The notes beneath the pieces are model-generated. The model saw only the letters and a list, made by a program, of their open reading frames with translations, was not told where the DNA came from and searched no databases. Shown one piece after another: positions 10,712-21,871 of a DNA stretch of 64,000 bases; position 1 is the first letter of the stretch; each line of letters starts with the position of its first letter. Both the position numbers and the translations under genes were made by a program. Origin of the DNA: Gonatopus flavifemur (Eukaryota; Arthropoda; Insecta; Hymenoptera; Dryinidae); contig JAFFJZ010000003.1 in assembly GCA_018340375.1 (NCBI GenBank), forward strand, positions 53,211,506 to 53,275,505, given 5' to 3'.

Positions 10712-11688
10712 AAAAACAAATCAAATTTTGCGCGAACTCTGTTCAGAAGGTACGTCAATATGAAGGTATACGAAGGAGAGTTGTTAACAAAATTATCGTA
10801 CATGGCGTTAATTGGTCAATTCTTTTGGATTAACCAATCATATCTTCGATTATATGAGAATTAACCAATAAACGAAGTGTACCATAATTCAATTGACGAC
10901 CCTGATACGGAGGTATATTTAATACAAATTTGAAGTGAATGATAATGAATTGCATACCTGGGATTGCGCATCGCTGCGGCTTTTGAATGTTCTAATGATT
11001 CTTGACGCCTGAAAAATAAAATTTGTAAAATTTTAACCTCTGAACGCCAACAAATTTTACAATTTCATTTTTTAGGCTTCAAGAATCATTGGGATTTTCA
11101 AAGGTTGCGGCAATGCGCAATCCTAGGTATTCAATTCATTATTATTGACTTCGAATTTGTATCAATTACGTACCTCGACCCTGAAAAAAGGTTCGCGCAG
11201 AATTTTATTCTTCCCCTCTCCCACTTCACCATGCTCGAGTGCCCTCAAATGTGAATTTTCCTGGTTTTAGATGTTATTTGCACCCACTTCCCTGGAACAA
11301 CGACACCGAATGTTGAGGACATCACCAGTAAGTGGCTGTCTGGTGCAGGGGGCAAATCTTAAATGCAACATTCTCAAACGGATTTCAGCGCTGCCGTACG
11401 GTAGTACAGTGAATTATTCGCCATAGATACAACTAACACAAACAATGAACAAATAACACCGATTTTCGAATTAGTGTTGGTGTATACATGTGAAATAGTT
11501 CACTGTACTACCGTATGGCGACGCTGAAATCCGTTTGAAAATTTTCTATTCGAGATTATGCCCCCTGGTCTGGTGCAAGTGACCGGGATGGGGGCCGAAA
11601 AATGCGCGAATAACATCACTGCCCTGATTTTCCACTTTTATAAAAAACAAGCAACTCGAAAACAAAGAAGCTTGAAATATGCATCCAA
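10712..11688. repeat. Right terminal inverted repeat of the composite transposon
   Basis: Inverted counterpart of 541-1157 plus 4524-4672. It is uninterrupted at the RTE target site (near 10849-10856) and carries the hAT MITE at 11346-11567. Confidence 0.9.
11346..11567. mobile_element. 222-bp hAT MITE with 8-bp target duplication
   Basis: Ends are CAGGGGGCA and TGCCCCCTG, flanked by the 8-bp duplication GTCTGGTG at 11338-11345 and 11568-11575. Inner inverted repeats extend the ends (AACGGATTTCAGCG and CGCTGAAATCCGTTT; TACGGTAGTACAGTGAA and its inverse). The unfilled site survives in the left terminus at 653-660, which confirms the boundaries and shows insertion after the termini formed. CAGGG ends with 8-bp duplications are diagnostic of hAT elements. 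Confidence 0.93.
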
Positions 11689-11719
11689 TATTATTGTTGT
11701 TATTATTATTATTATTATG

Positions 11720-11757
<38 letters not shown>

Positions 11758-11765
11758 CATTATCC
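11689..11765. repeat. (ATT)n microsatellite at the outer end of the right terminus
   Basis: ATT-triplet run with GTT and ATG interruptions, the inverted counterpart of the AAT run at 469-540. Confidence 0.9.
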
Positions 11766-12671
11766 AAAACACTACGATTATGTTGTGTTTTTGTCGTGAA
11801 AAATTTTGTATGTATTGCATGCGAAAAATGAAATTATTACCCTGTTAAATTGTTGTACTTCGTAATTTATTCGTAAAGTATGGGCTTCCCTGGTACAAAA
11901 ATTCCACTAAAAATCACTGAAATTTTTAGGGATTCACAGTCAAAAGTTTTTCAGAGGATTTGAGAGGAGTCGATAGTTCCTCAGAGAGTTTCAGTGAGTT
12001 TCAGGAAAATTCAGAGCTATTTCCAGTTATTCACAGGTATTCAGAAAAAATTCCAATGAAAAAAACGTGTCCAATAAGCAATAGTTTTTTCAAATTTCTC
12101 AGAGATTTTCAGAGGTTTGCGAAGTTTGCAATATTGTTCATACGTTTCCAAAATTTTTCGGGTTCTCTCAAGTTCTTTTCCCTTCGATTTGCTCTCTTCT
12201 CATTGCGTGAGCGTGTTCTTTTCTAATCGATGTGTTCGCATGGTCAAATTCTTATCCTTTTCAAAATATACCTTATGAACCACAGTACTACCATCAACAC
12301 AGTATATTCCATTTTTTTCCAATTTTATCACTCAAGATACGATGACATGGAACGATTTCATCAACAGATCAGAAATATAAAATGGATTATACATTTAACT
12401 ATGATATAATGTACCTACACGGCGTGTAGTCTCTTGTACCCACTCAAGAGAACTGTTTACTTACATCATTTGAACTCTCAAATCAACGGAAAATAGAAAA
12501 GATGGTCATCATGGATATATACATTGATAAATTAATCTCCCGATCATCTCTCGTTTCAAATTTTTTTGGAATATCCGCCCGGTAGCTTGGCTCAATTTCG
12601 ATCCGTTATGACCTTTGCCGATTCCGTACCATTATCAACATGTTATACTGTGACTGGGTGTCACAGCATGC
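11766..12671. other. Gene-free AT-rich stretch with a TTCAGAG-rich segment
   Basis: From about 11890 to 12190 the sequence repeats short TTCAG/AGAGTTTC words, giving a degenerate simple-sequence texture. A similar texture recurs near 38370-38480. No coding region, splice structure or RNA was recognised in the remainder. Confidence 0.5.
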
Positions 12672-13192
12672 ATGGGAAGGAAAACAGGCTTCTCACTACA
12701 AGACACAGTTACTATGTTCGAAGAATATTAGCTTAGCAGTAAGGGAGAAATTCTTGAAGAGTTATATTCGGAGCACAGCATTATATGGTTGTGAAACTTG
12801 GACAATTGGAAAAACGGCCCAACGAAGACTCGGAGCTTTTGAAATGTGGTGTTATAGAAGGATGCTTGGAATAAAGTGGATAGAGAAAGTAAAAAATGAA
12901 GAAGTACTTGAGAAGGTAAATGAAAAAAGAAGTCTTTTGAGACAGGTCGTGAAAAGAAGAAGTAATCTGATAGGACACACATTAAGGCATGATAGCTTAT
13001 TGAAAACAATATTGGAAGGAAAGATGAATGGTAAAACTCGAAGAGGTAGACCTAGGTTAAGTTATATGAAGCAAATTATACAAGATGAGGGTTGTCGTAG
13101 ATATGTAGGAATCAAGCGTCCAGCGGGCAATAGACAGGGTTGGAGGATTTCATCAAACCAGTCATAAGACTGATTACTTTATGATGATGATA
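12672..13192 (+). pseudogene. 5'-truncated RTE LINE copy (C-terminal reverse-transcriptase tail)
   Basis: The open frame matches the C-terminal 155 residues of the RTE at 1158-4523 (shared LLCSKNISL, TALYGCETWT, FEMWCYRRML, RRSNLIGHTLRH, GRPR) and ends in SNQS like it. The 3' tail is TTTATGATGATGA, the expected RTE terminus. Everything upstream of the C-terminal region is missing, which is the normal 5' truncation of LINE copies. The divergence from the first copy shows an independent, older insertion. Confidence 0.9.
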
Positions 13193-13589
13193 CAAGATTC
13201 CTTCAATTTCTCAATTGTTCACGTAAATATAATTACTATATTCCAATACATAAGAAAATAATTCTAAAAAATACACATCTTGAAATGGCTTCATATCGTT
13301 TGGGTCGGAAAATCCAAGTATGATTAAATTTCTGTAAGATTCCTCATCACATTATTTTTTCATACAAAATTTGATTTTCAACAATCAATTTGTTTGAAAA
13401 AGTTTCTCAATATCGGGTCTATGAAAAAATTGTTCGGATAAAAAAAGTTTCCTGATTCACCTCTCAATTAACAACACAACCTCTCATTAACAAACACAGT
13501 TAAACTCAATTTTTAACCCAAAGTGTCTTGGATCGTACTTGCAAACACAATCGATCAGTGAAAAAATGAGGAGATCCAATCCCGAGTAG
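13193..13589. other. Gene-free AT-rich stretch
   Basis: No coding potential, repeat or RNA recognised. Confidence 0.4.
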
Positions 13590-14000
13590 TTATGCCAGGT
13601 TTATTCTTCAATTTGTCTCCTGACGTTTCGGGTGGTTTCCACCCATCATCAAAGGTACATTCAGAGAGAATTGAATTGTTCATTCAAAAGAAATTGACAA
13701 CGAATCTCGCAAAAATACTTCGATATTTGAATTCACCGACCGAAAAAACATACACCAGGGTTGAAAAATCGAGTAAATATAATTTTTCCTACGATTTAAA
13801 ATTTACCAAAAAGTTTGTCCACAAACCAACGAACAACTTTGTCAATGTAAGTGTTTGTAGCTCAACCTTCCCTCACCACTTCTTGAATGCAAAGCATGAA
13901 AAACGTGATTTCTACTTCGAATTGAAAATTGATCGGTTTGTGATCAATTTTTACAAACTTCCACGACATTATCTTCTTCGAGGAAGTCTCACGAATTAGA
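13590..14000 (-). mobile_element. Probable Penelope-like element scrap (terminal region)
   Basis: On the minus strand the segment carries GATGATGGGTGGAAACC followed by CACCCGAAACGTC, a signature widely seen in terminal repeats of Penelope-like elements. No reverse transcriptase or GIY-YIG domain is found nearby, so only a fragment is present and its outer limits are uncertain. The plus-strand open frame here shows no family resemblance. Confidence 0.4.
13615..13655 (-). ncRNA. Hammerhead-ribozyme-like motif, probably inactive
   Basis: The minus strand shows a UUGAUGA core, a 6-bp stem II (GGGTGG/CCACCC, loop AAA), GAAA, then ACGU and C, with a short stem I (CCT/AGG). This is the arrangement of minimal type I hammerheads with a tiny stem III known from Penelope-like elements. 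The canonical core is CUGAUGA; here the first base is U, which should weaken or abolish cleavage. Confidence 0.5.
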
Positions 14001-14224
14001 AACCGTAAGATTGATCTTGATACGTCGGAAAATGACTCAGTTACAACGAGTTTCTGGGGAGAAAAATTTTGCAGTTTTTATTTTCTCACTCAAAAACCAT
14101 CGATCACAAAAAACGCGTAATCAGAAACTCACATTGATTTTTTAAGACCTAAAATCACCCTGTTTGTTCCAAATTTCGAAATCCCAACTTTTGATTTTGG
14201 CGTGTTACGTCCCGGCTTGGACAA
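14001..14224. other. Short unassigned AT-rich stretch
   Basis: Nothing recognised between the Penelope-like scrap and the copia relic. Confidence 0.3.
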
Positions 14225-15085
14225 CTCTCTCCAGTGTTTTCAAGCGTACACCCCCTTAATGACGTAGTTTCTGTAGGGCCGCACACATCAGCATGGATCA
14301 ATTCTAATAGATTCTAAGCTCGACTTCCTTGATGTTGAAACGGTAACCTAGATTGGCTTCCTTCGCAACACACTCCAAAATCATCCCTTTCAGTCTTGAG
14401 GTCACCAGAATATGTAAGTCCATCTACCAACCCATTCCCCATTTTATTCAAATCTTCACGATCGATGTGTCCAAATCTACGATGTCGAGTTTGACCTGTA
14501 ACTACCACTGGTCCGGACGTGGAAGACCTCTTCGAAATATTTAATCCATAGACACCATCCTGTAAGCCAGCTGTAATAACTAGCACCTGTTGTTAATTGT
14601 AGATTTTACAATTACGTGTTTCAAACTCAACAATGTTACCATTTTTTATTAGTCCACTCAGTGTTCACTAAACATCGACGATAATAACTCCGACTGCCAT
14701 CGATGTTTCACATCGTTTAACGATGTAACATCGACTTGATTGATGTTCCAGTGTTCTTTTTAAAAAAAGATTCAAACATCAAGGTATCAAGTGAGAACAA
14801 TTGAATGCGATGGTGCTGAATTTGGAATCGCGTTACATCGCGAAATTTTTATTGGTAAAATAACAACCAATCAGGTTTTAGCAGCACCGATGTTCGCGAT
14901 GTCTAACATCGACACCCGCTTATCGGATGACACATCGATGTGTCATAGATGTTTAGTGAACACAAAGTCCACTTACTGATGATGAACTCGTTGGTAATTC
15001 TGGAACACACAACACATTTTTCACTGTCACACAGTGTTGCAATATTCGCCGAGCTGGGAAATCGCAGCTTGGTCACGTGAATACT
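14225..15085 (-). pseudogene. Ty1/copia polyprotein relic (protease end, gag-pre-integrase, start of integrase)
   Basis: With the 307-bp MITE removed, the minus strand reads the segment before the integrase of a copia polyprotein: a VPELPTSSSSVSGL block (upstream side of the MITE), then RHRRFGHIDREDLNKMGNGL (gag-pre-integrase), then SRLPFQHQGS and, with a shift, LIHADVCGPTETTS at the integrase start. The HHCC zinc site and both ends of the polyprotein are incomplete and frames are broken. Only this central piece remains and no LTRs were found. Confidence 0.75.
14659..14965. mobile_element. 307-bp hAT MITE inside the copia relic
   Basis: Terminal repeats are CAGTGTTCACTAAACATC and its inverse ending TTAGTGAACACAA, flanked by the 8-bp duplication AGTCCACT (14651-14658 and 14966-14973). 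Many internal CGATGT/ACATCG words form secondary hairpins. Removing the element restores the copia reading. Confidence 0.9.
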
Positions 15086-16734
15086 ACTACGTCACAAAGT
15101 ATTACGTCACTCACTAATACATATGAGCGCGCTGATCGGTAAGTTGTCCCTACCACCGTATAGTATGCGAGACATAAGTATGCACTGTTCGGCAGTGATG
15201 CCAGGAAAGACGGTGTGGACCGAAAAATCAGTCCCTCTACCGTGCACACGATGAAACTTTCGTATACATGTGAGTCACGTACACGAACGTGTCATTGTGT
15301 GGACAATGGAGGGCGAACTCATTCATTTCCAAAATTCCTTGCGGAGAATTGTTTGTGCGATTCATTATTATTTTTTTCTTTTCATTCTAGAACCTCTATT
15401 TCCTTAACATGTGACATTCGATATTCTGTACGCGAAAGTGTTTTCATTATGGAATTCTTAAACGCAATATCCTATTGATGCAAGCCCTGGCTAATGGCTA
15501 ATGGTGATGCATGAAAGAATAGGTCAATCATGAAATATTAGAAAAATCATGTAGGAGGATTTGAGGAATGCAAAAAATTTTTCTTGCATGTTAACAGTCG
15601 CTTGCCTTGTTGATGGAAGTCATTCTGAAAACTGAGAATTTTCAAAGAATCGCAGTTTTGACGATGTGAGGCAACTTTTTTGCAACTCTCAAATCTTTGT
15701 ACATGATCTTTCCAATAATCTTATATTTCCTGAGTTAATTCATTATAGCAATGCCATAAAAATGACACGCACAACGCTTATAAACACCTTTTTCCCTTCT
15801 CGAAGTACGGAATCGGTCCGTGGTTCAAATACAAGTCACTGAATCAGTAATCAGCAAAACCCACGTCCTATTCCAGTTGCGGATGCCATTTTTTTTTCAA
15901 CCATGAAAATTCAGTATCAATACTTTGCTTCCTCGATAGGAGAATCTTAGTGATCTTGCGGAAGGTCCAAGGGTTACTTGGTGCCAGAAATCAAAATTTC
16001 TTACATCTTGCATCCTCGATGGAGGTCTCTAGGTGATCATGCGGGAGTTCCAAGAATTCTGTGCTATCAGAAATCAAAATTTCCCACAACGAACGACTCC
16101 TCAGGATTCCGAAAGCAAATTTCCATATAAAGTGGTTCCATATAAATTTCAGTTGGATTCATCTAGAAGATTTGGAGGGGGGACAAGAAATGTGACCAAA
16201 ATTACACATTTTTGTAAACGCGCATATCCCCTGTTCCGCTCATCTGATTTCAATGACACTGATACCAAGTTCTAGTTATGATCCGATAGTGGTCCCATAT
16301 GAGTTTCATCCGGATCGGTTGGAAAATGTGGAAAATTTTTCTTTACGATTCGCATTATTTGACAATATTTTGAAAACATGCCTTCCCTATGTCCGTATTA
16401 TCCGAATGCCATGGAACTGTTGGCATATAAAGCGTACGGGGTGTTAGTTGTAAGGTATAAATCTCGAGCAAATTGGAATTGAGGGGAGAAAAGGGTGAGC
16501 GCTAAGCCTCGGAACAAGATTTGCGAATTGTGCAAATGCCGCTATGATGCACATATCTTCCGTTCCTATTATCCGATTATGATGAAGTTTCCACCGCAAT
16601 TATGTGCCGTGTCGGCAGTGGTCCTGTATGAGTTCCAACCTGATTCTTACAGGAGAACGCAAAAGAGCACCTTATAGAAAATTGTGATTTCGTTGGTGTT
16701 CATATCTCCGTTTCCGGCTATGTCTTCGATATTA
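15086..16734. other. Gene-free region with degenerate tandem repeats
   Basis: Between about 15925 and 16090 a unit of about 83 bp is duplicated (shared TCCTCGATGGAGG-like, GATCATGCGG-like and CAGAAATCAAAATTTC blocks). Three spaced copies of a GTGGTCCCATATGAGTTTCA-like phrase lie near 16131, 16290 and 16618. No coding region was recognised. Confidence 0.5.
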
Positions 16735-16889
16735 TTGGGTATGGGAATAAGTTTCCGCCCTCTTGGAACAAGTGTTGCTGCTGATACTATTTTTTAGGTC
16801 ATTCAAGTGCTATACTTGTGATTTGGAAGTGTATATGTAAGGTATCGATTGCGGTAGTCAACATTTGTCACAAGCGTGAACATCATTTT

Positions 16890-18040
16890 CCATCTGGTGT
16901 CAAAAATGACAACGTTTGTCCCGAAAAACAGCATTTGCGGGAAGTTATGCTTCATCATTTTATTTCGAAGAAAAGTGCCGCTGAAACGTATCGTGTACTG
17001 TGCAATCATTACGGTGATCACGCTCCGTCTAATACAACTTGTGAAGAGTGGTTTCGACGATTTCAAAGTGGCGATTTTGACGTGAATGATGAAGAACGCG
17101 GAGGGGCACCGAAACAATTCGAAGATGTAGAACTGGAACAATTATTGAATGAAGATGCATGTCGAACCCTAGATGAGTTGTCTGAAGAGTTGGGTGTTGA
17201 CAGGTCGACCGTCGGTAAACGCTTGCACAAGATGGGAATGGTCCAAAAAGCAGGTGATTGGGTGTCGCATCAACTAAAGGAGAGAGATATCGAGAGACGT
17301 TTGGTAACGTCCGAGATGCTTCTTGAACGGCAGAAAAGAAAGAGTTTCCTGCATCGTATTGTCACTGGCGATGAAAAATGGATCTATTAAATAATCCTAA
17401 GCGTCGAAAAAGTTGGGGGCTGCCAGGTGTACCAGGTTCATCGACACCGAAAACAAATATCCACGCTTCAAAGATTATGTTGTGCATCTGGTGAGATCAG
17501 AAAGGTGTCATTTATTATGAACTTCTTACCCCGTCAGGAACAATCACTGGCGATCGTTACAGACTACGGCTAATACGTTTGAATCGAACTCTAGAGAAAA
17601 ACGACCGGAATGGGATGGTAGACATGATAAACTTATCTTGCTGCACGATACCCACATAGCATGAACATTCTGAGAACGTTTCTAAAACGTTTAAAGTTCT
17701 CTCAAGGTTCTGGCAACGTTCAGAGAACTTTCAGTGCTATGTGGGTAATGCTAGGCCACATGTTGCTCAACCTGTTGGAAAATATTTGGAAGGAGTGAAC
17801 TGGTAAATCTTGCCTCACCCGCCCAGACATTGCGCCTTCGGATTATCATCTATTCCGATCTATGCAATCAGCCCTTACTGGAGAGCGGTTTAATTCTTAC
17901 GAAAGTATCGGAAAATGGTTCGATGAATGGATCGAGTCAAATGGACCTGCTTTTTTTCTCCGAGGAATCCGCATGCTGCCTGAAAGATGGGCAAAAGTGG
18001 TTGCTTCCAATGGTGCATACTTTGGATAACATTATGTAAT
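16890..18040 (+). pseudogene. Mariner DD34D transposase, inactivated
   Basis: The frame to 17390 carries the paired helix-turn-helix region (KQHLREVMLHHF, TCEEWFRRFQSGDFDV, DELSEELGVDRSTVGKRL) and the catalytic block IVTGDEKWIY with the first Asp. An in-frame TAA follows directly. Later frames still show NNPKRRKSW, LHD (second Asp, split by the nested MITE), NARPHVAQP, and SYESIGKWFDEW then LRGIRMLPERW near the C-terminus. Frame shifts and the nonsense codon make it inactive. Resemblance is to Mos1-type (mauritiana) mariners. Confidence 0.9.
17651..17745. mobile_element. 95-bp TA-MITE nested in the mariner
   Basis: Inverted ends CCCACATAGCA and TGCTATGTGGG, flanked by TA (17649-17650 and 17746-17747). 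Excision in silico rejoins the conserved HDNARPH block of the transposase, so the boundaries are exact. The interior consists of AACGTTC-like inverted words. Confidence 0.92.
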
Positions 18041-18108
18041 AATCCATTGTTTGAATGAAAATCAACTTTGCTTGAAAAAAGGGCGGAAACTCATTCCCAT
18101 ACCCAATA

Positions 18109-18616
18109 TGAGGACATTTTTCTTGTTACATCCCGATGATCTGAATGTCATGTGGTTCTTCCTCAATGTAACGATCTAAGAAATGTGCGTGTCATCCCTG
18201 ATAACAAAATCCGGAAGGGAACTCTAGGAAACGATCGATTTTGCGAAATATTGTATCGTTTTTTATCATGCTTATCGTAGTTGATTTTGGGACCGATAGG
18301 AATGCTATCATTTTTAATGCGAATCTATCATACTTGGGTTTAATCGTTAGAAAACCATACGAAGTTTTTCGTTTCATATCGTATTTTATGATCATACCCG
18401 TGACTTATATGACATTAACGATATGAAATTTATAGTATCTTATGTGATGTTTACAAAGCCGTTTTCTATGGCATGTAATGTAAAACTTACGATAGACATC
18501 CAATCGTTGTCGATCACAAACTTAAGCAATCGTGTTAGAGGTGGAATGAACGATGGGAAGTTCTACCGTAGTTTATGTGATATTTCACATACCTGTTTTC
18601 TATCACAAGTAATGTC
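18109..18616. repeat. AT-rich stretch with part of a tandemly repeated unit
   Basis: About 18470-18609 (unit with CAATCGT, GGAATGAACGAT and TTTCACATACCTGTTTTCTATCACAA) recurs with some divergence at about 31157-31288, just beyond the other end of the BEL element. The BEL element therefore inserted within a tandem duplication. No genes seen. Confidence 0.7.
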
Positions 18617-19313
18617 GTTACGAAAAGATTAGAAAGAAAATAGATTAAGAGAAGAACGTACTCGATGAATCGTGCGTTTCCTGATTACAATAATCGAAAG
18701 AAAAAGGCGGAATATATAACTTCAATAACTTTGAATATTAGACAAAAAAAGAGAGGAAAAGACTGAACAACACAATTTCGAATCAGGCTGTACAGCAGAC
18801 GCCTAACAAGAGAGAAAAAGGGTTCGCATAAGTGCCTTAAAGGCCTTAGAAGTACATGAGATCAGTTCTATTGTCTACAAGTAGCACACTTCCACACACT
18901 CATACATACACTCGCGAGTATCGTCGAACGATCGTCCGTTACGACCGCACAACAAATCTCAAATAAATAGCGAAGATATACAAGTTCTACGTTTTTGTAT
19001 GAGCGGACGCGCGGATAGCACCAGAGGGTGAGAAAAACGAATAAATTGATCAGTTGGATCGACTTATGGAAAACCGCGGGAAAGACACTTCAAAGAATCA
19101 TAATAGCGTAGGACTTCTTGGTGTCGTAACGAGCGTACCGAAGCGACTGACCATCACACATACTCCTAATTTCACACCTCCAAACGTATCTCTTGAGATC
19201 AGGTGACCAGAGAGAACATTGAACTCGGATGTGCGAGCGAGCAAAGCGTTCAAACCTCCCTCTCGACGCCTTCTTTCTTGCGAATTTCAAATATAGCGGA
19301 ATCATCCGCAACA
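18617..19313 (-). repeat. BEL/Pao 3' LTR
   Basis: About 697 bp, beginning TGTTGCGGATGATTCC on the minus strand and ending CGTAAC. Nearly the same as 30455-31156, with scattered substitutions over the first 150 plus-strand bases and close identity elsewhere, consistent with an insertion that is not ancient. Confidence 0.92.
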
Positions 19314-19396
19314 TTCCGCCCGTGCAGGATGAACGAAACGCAAGACATAGCACTTATAAACATAAACAATCAGGTAATTATATTAAGATTGAACAT

Positions 19397-20782
19397 TCAA
19401 TCGCAAGCATCAGACTCACGACTCAAATGAGTCGGTGGAATACACAATTTCAAAATGAGTCTCTTATCAACCCCCGAGACAGTTTTTAGGGTCACCACGC
19501 GAACCAAACCATCAGAGCCGGGATGGCATTCCAAAACCCGACCCATCTCCCATTTGGACGGCGGCAGGTTAGGGTTATTGAGTAAAACTAAATCTCCCTG
19601 CGAGACGTTATGCTGCCTTAGATGCCAACGTGAACGTTGCTGGAGCGAATGGAGATAGTCAGTAGACCATCGTTCCCAAAAGTGCTCGACAATTCTCTGA
19701 ACCATTTGCCAGCGAGAAAGTGACTTTCCCTGATATCTAATACCGAGGGCGTAGGCACCGCCACCAGCGCTGACCCAATCAGGAAATGCCCAAGAGTAAG
19801 AGCATCCAACAACTCAATGTCGTCGTGGAGCGGACCTATTGGTCGACTATTCAGGCAGGCCTCGATCCTGGAAAGGACCGTAGAAAATTCCTCTTTTGTA
19901 GGAAGCATTGATCCCAATACCCGTCGTAAATGAAACTCTACGCTCCTGATCCCTAATTCCCAAAGACCCCCAAAGTGAGGCGCCCCAGGTGAAATGAACT
20001 CCCAACGCACAGCGTTATTAGATACGTGGGCCTCAACCACTGGATCGTGGATTGCATCTTTGAATGCGTCAACTAATTCCTTTTCGGCGCCAACGAAATT
20101 CGTTCCATTGTCCGAATAAACGACTGTTGGAAGGCCCCTCCTTGCCACAAAGCGATCGAACGCAGCGAAGGAGTCGTTAGCAGAATAACCATCAACTAAT
20201 TCTAAGTGTACTGCTTTTGTGACCATACATATGAACAAAGACACATGAGTCTTATAAGTCTGTTGCCCCCGGCCTTTCCAAGGACGAATGAGATAGGGCC
20301 CAGCAAAATCAACTCCGCTGTGAGCAAATGGGCGAGAATAATTCACTCTATAAGCAGGTGAGGGACCCATGAGCTGAGTTGGCGCAACTGCCCTCATACG
20401 AGTACACCTGACGCAGTCGTGAACGCATCGTTTGATCGGAGCTCTAGCTCCTATGACCCAATACTTAAGTCGCAAGACTTGCAGCATCAACTGCATCCCT
20501 CCATGCAGGGTTCGGAAATGCAGATCACGTATTATAAGGTCCGTGATCTCGCATCTTGGAAGGAGGATGGGATGCTTCTCAGCATGGGATAGAGCGGACC
20601 ATTTAAGCCGCCCCCCAACCCGTATCACACCCTGCTCCCTTAGAGATGAATCCAATTTTAACAAACAGCTCTTTTCGAGAACTGACTCCTTTTGATTGAG
20701 AGCTTTTAACTCTTGTGCGAAGTAAATACTCTGCAAACGCTCAACCCACCAATCTCCAGCTTCGGAGAGCTCAACAGCAGTG
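19397..20782 (-). pseudogene. BEL/Pao integrase and C-terminal domain
   Basis: The zinc-binding region (LHFRTLHGGMQ, CVHDCVRCTRM) is followed by the catalytic core with HSGVDFAGPY (first Asp), VYSDNGTNFVGA (second Asp) and GAPHFGGLWE (Glu). Next come LSRIEACLNSRPI and LTLGHFLIG, typical of Pao integrases. A one-base shift near 19690 separates the DUF5641-type tail (WHLRQHNVSQGDLVLL, GRVLECHPGSDGLVRVV). The upstream end is cut by the palindromic insertion at 20791, and the missing part continues at 27235. All catalytic residues remain but the protein is broken. Confidence 0.92.
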
Positions 20783-21791
20783 ATGGTGGTCAGTGATGCC
20801 AGCATTTGGTCGACCGAGTCGATTTACCCTCTCCATCTGACCATTTCTCGTCCCCACCATTCCAGCCGGGAGTACGCACACATTGAAACCCGTATTCATG
20901 TGATTCGGAACCGGTCGGTTCACTTCGAGTCAGCTCGGACAATCGAGAGAGAACCAACTATCCGTCGGTCTTTGTCTTCTCAATATGTTTTACGATCGGC
21001 TAACTCCGTGCAAGATCGGAAAAAATTTAAAGTCCACGCGGTCGACTTACCGAAAAGTTTCACCGCTTTTTCTCTTCCAAGCGACAATTTTATTGTAATC
21101 AGTATCGAACTGACTTACCCGGCACCCCGGGCAATTCTCGGCCGGGGCCCTTCGATATTTTTTTCGTTTTTTTTTCAAATCAAGAGCCAGTTCAATACTG
21201 ATTATTAAATTATCACGACGAAATATAGATTTGATGCATAGCATCATTTAATTGAATTAAAATCGAATATGAGTAAATAATTTTTGAATTATTATTTATT
21301 TTTCATAAATTTTATAAGATTATTGGTTATTCTTATGACTGATTATGAAGCTTTCAAGAACTCCTATATGTATTGTATAAAAATTTTCTAATAGTTGCGT
21401 ATTTCTAATCATTATTTTAAATCTTGATGATTCTTCAATGAATTTCATTAGAATTGTCAATCAATCGATGGTTGAAGAATTCTAAGATAGTTTGGGGATC
21501 TATGATAAATGTCCTGCGGTGAATTCCATAATTTTTCCTGATGAATTAATTTTCAGAGATCACTATGATATTCCAATAATGAGGATAATCAAATCAACAT
21601 CGATTATCAGATGTTGATCAACATCAAAATAATAAGACTGAATATTCAATTGATCAAGTGCAAATTATTTTCAATGGACTGAATAATTAGATTTGAGCAT
21701 TCAAATTGATATTTCATCATTTCACGCATTATCAGTCTCTTTCCTTCGCTGCATTACTTCATAGACGTAATATGTGGATCGGAATATTACA

Positions 21792-21871
21792 AGACCCCAT
21801 AGCCTAGCGGCAAAAGACATGTTTCTTGCGGAAGAACGGTCGGGTTCGATTCTGTGTGGAGACATTTCATT
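21792..21871 (+). other. tRNA-like sequence with A and B boxes (left arm)
   Basis: TAGCCTAGCGG resembles an RNA polymerase III A box and GGGTTCGATTC a B box, spaced as in a tRNA. The T stem and anticodon stem are poorly paired, so this is a tRNA-derived or SINE-like remnant rather than a functional tRNA. An inverted copy lies at 24299-24370 in the other arm. Confidence 0.5.

Larger units (their letters stand above)
469..11765. mobile_element. Large composite DNA transposon with long inverted termini (CACTA/tnp2-like transposase plus DUF4806 gene)
   Basis: The left terminus (541-1157 continuing at 4524-4672) is an inverted copy of the right terminus (about 10712-11688). When two later insertions are set aside, the RTE at 1158-4523 on the left and the hAT MITE at 11346-11567 on the right, the arms align over roughly 0.75-0.8 kb. 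The interior holds a transposase-like reading frame (4993-5991) and a spliced gene ending in a DUF4806 domain (7653-10162), both on the + strand. The true tips are hidden in AAT/ATT microsatellites, so no target duplication can be read. Superfamily is inferred from the transposase fragment only. It is probably non-autonomous now, because the transposase is truncated. Confidence 0.7.
16735..18106 (+). mobile_element. Mariner (mauritiana-like), decayed, TA target site
   Basis: Ends TTGGGTATGGGAATAAGTTT and its near-perfect inverse at 18106, with inverted repeats of about 28 bp flanked by TA (16733-16734 and 18107-18108). About 1.37 kb including a nested 95-bp MITE. It encodes the broken transposase listed separately. 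Confidence 0.93.

Noticed and set aside
11546..11848. Poly-Asn and poly-Ile frames near the right terminus
   Set aside because: Translation of the ATT microsatellite and MITE junction.
13592..13999. 135-residue plus-strand protein
   Set aside because: No recognisable domain, and the opposite strand carries the Penelope-like hammerhead motif.
14791..14979. 62-residue frame
   Set aside because: Lies within the 307-bp hAT MITE and has no family resemblance.
21792..21871. Functional tRNA gene
   Set aside because: A and B boxes are good but the T stem and anticodon stem do not pair properly.
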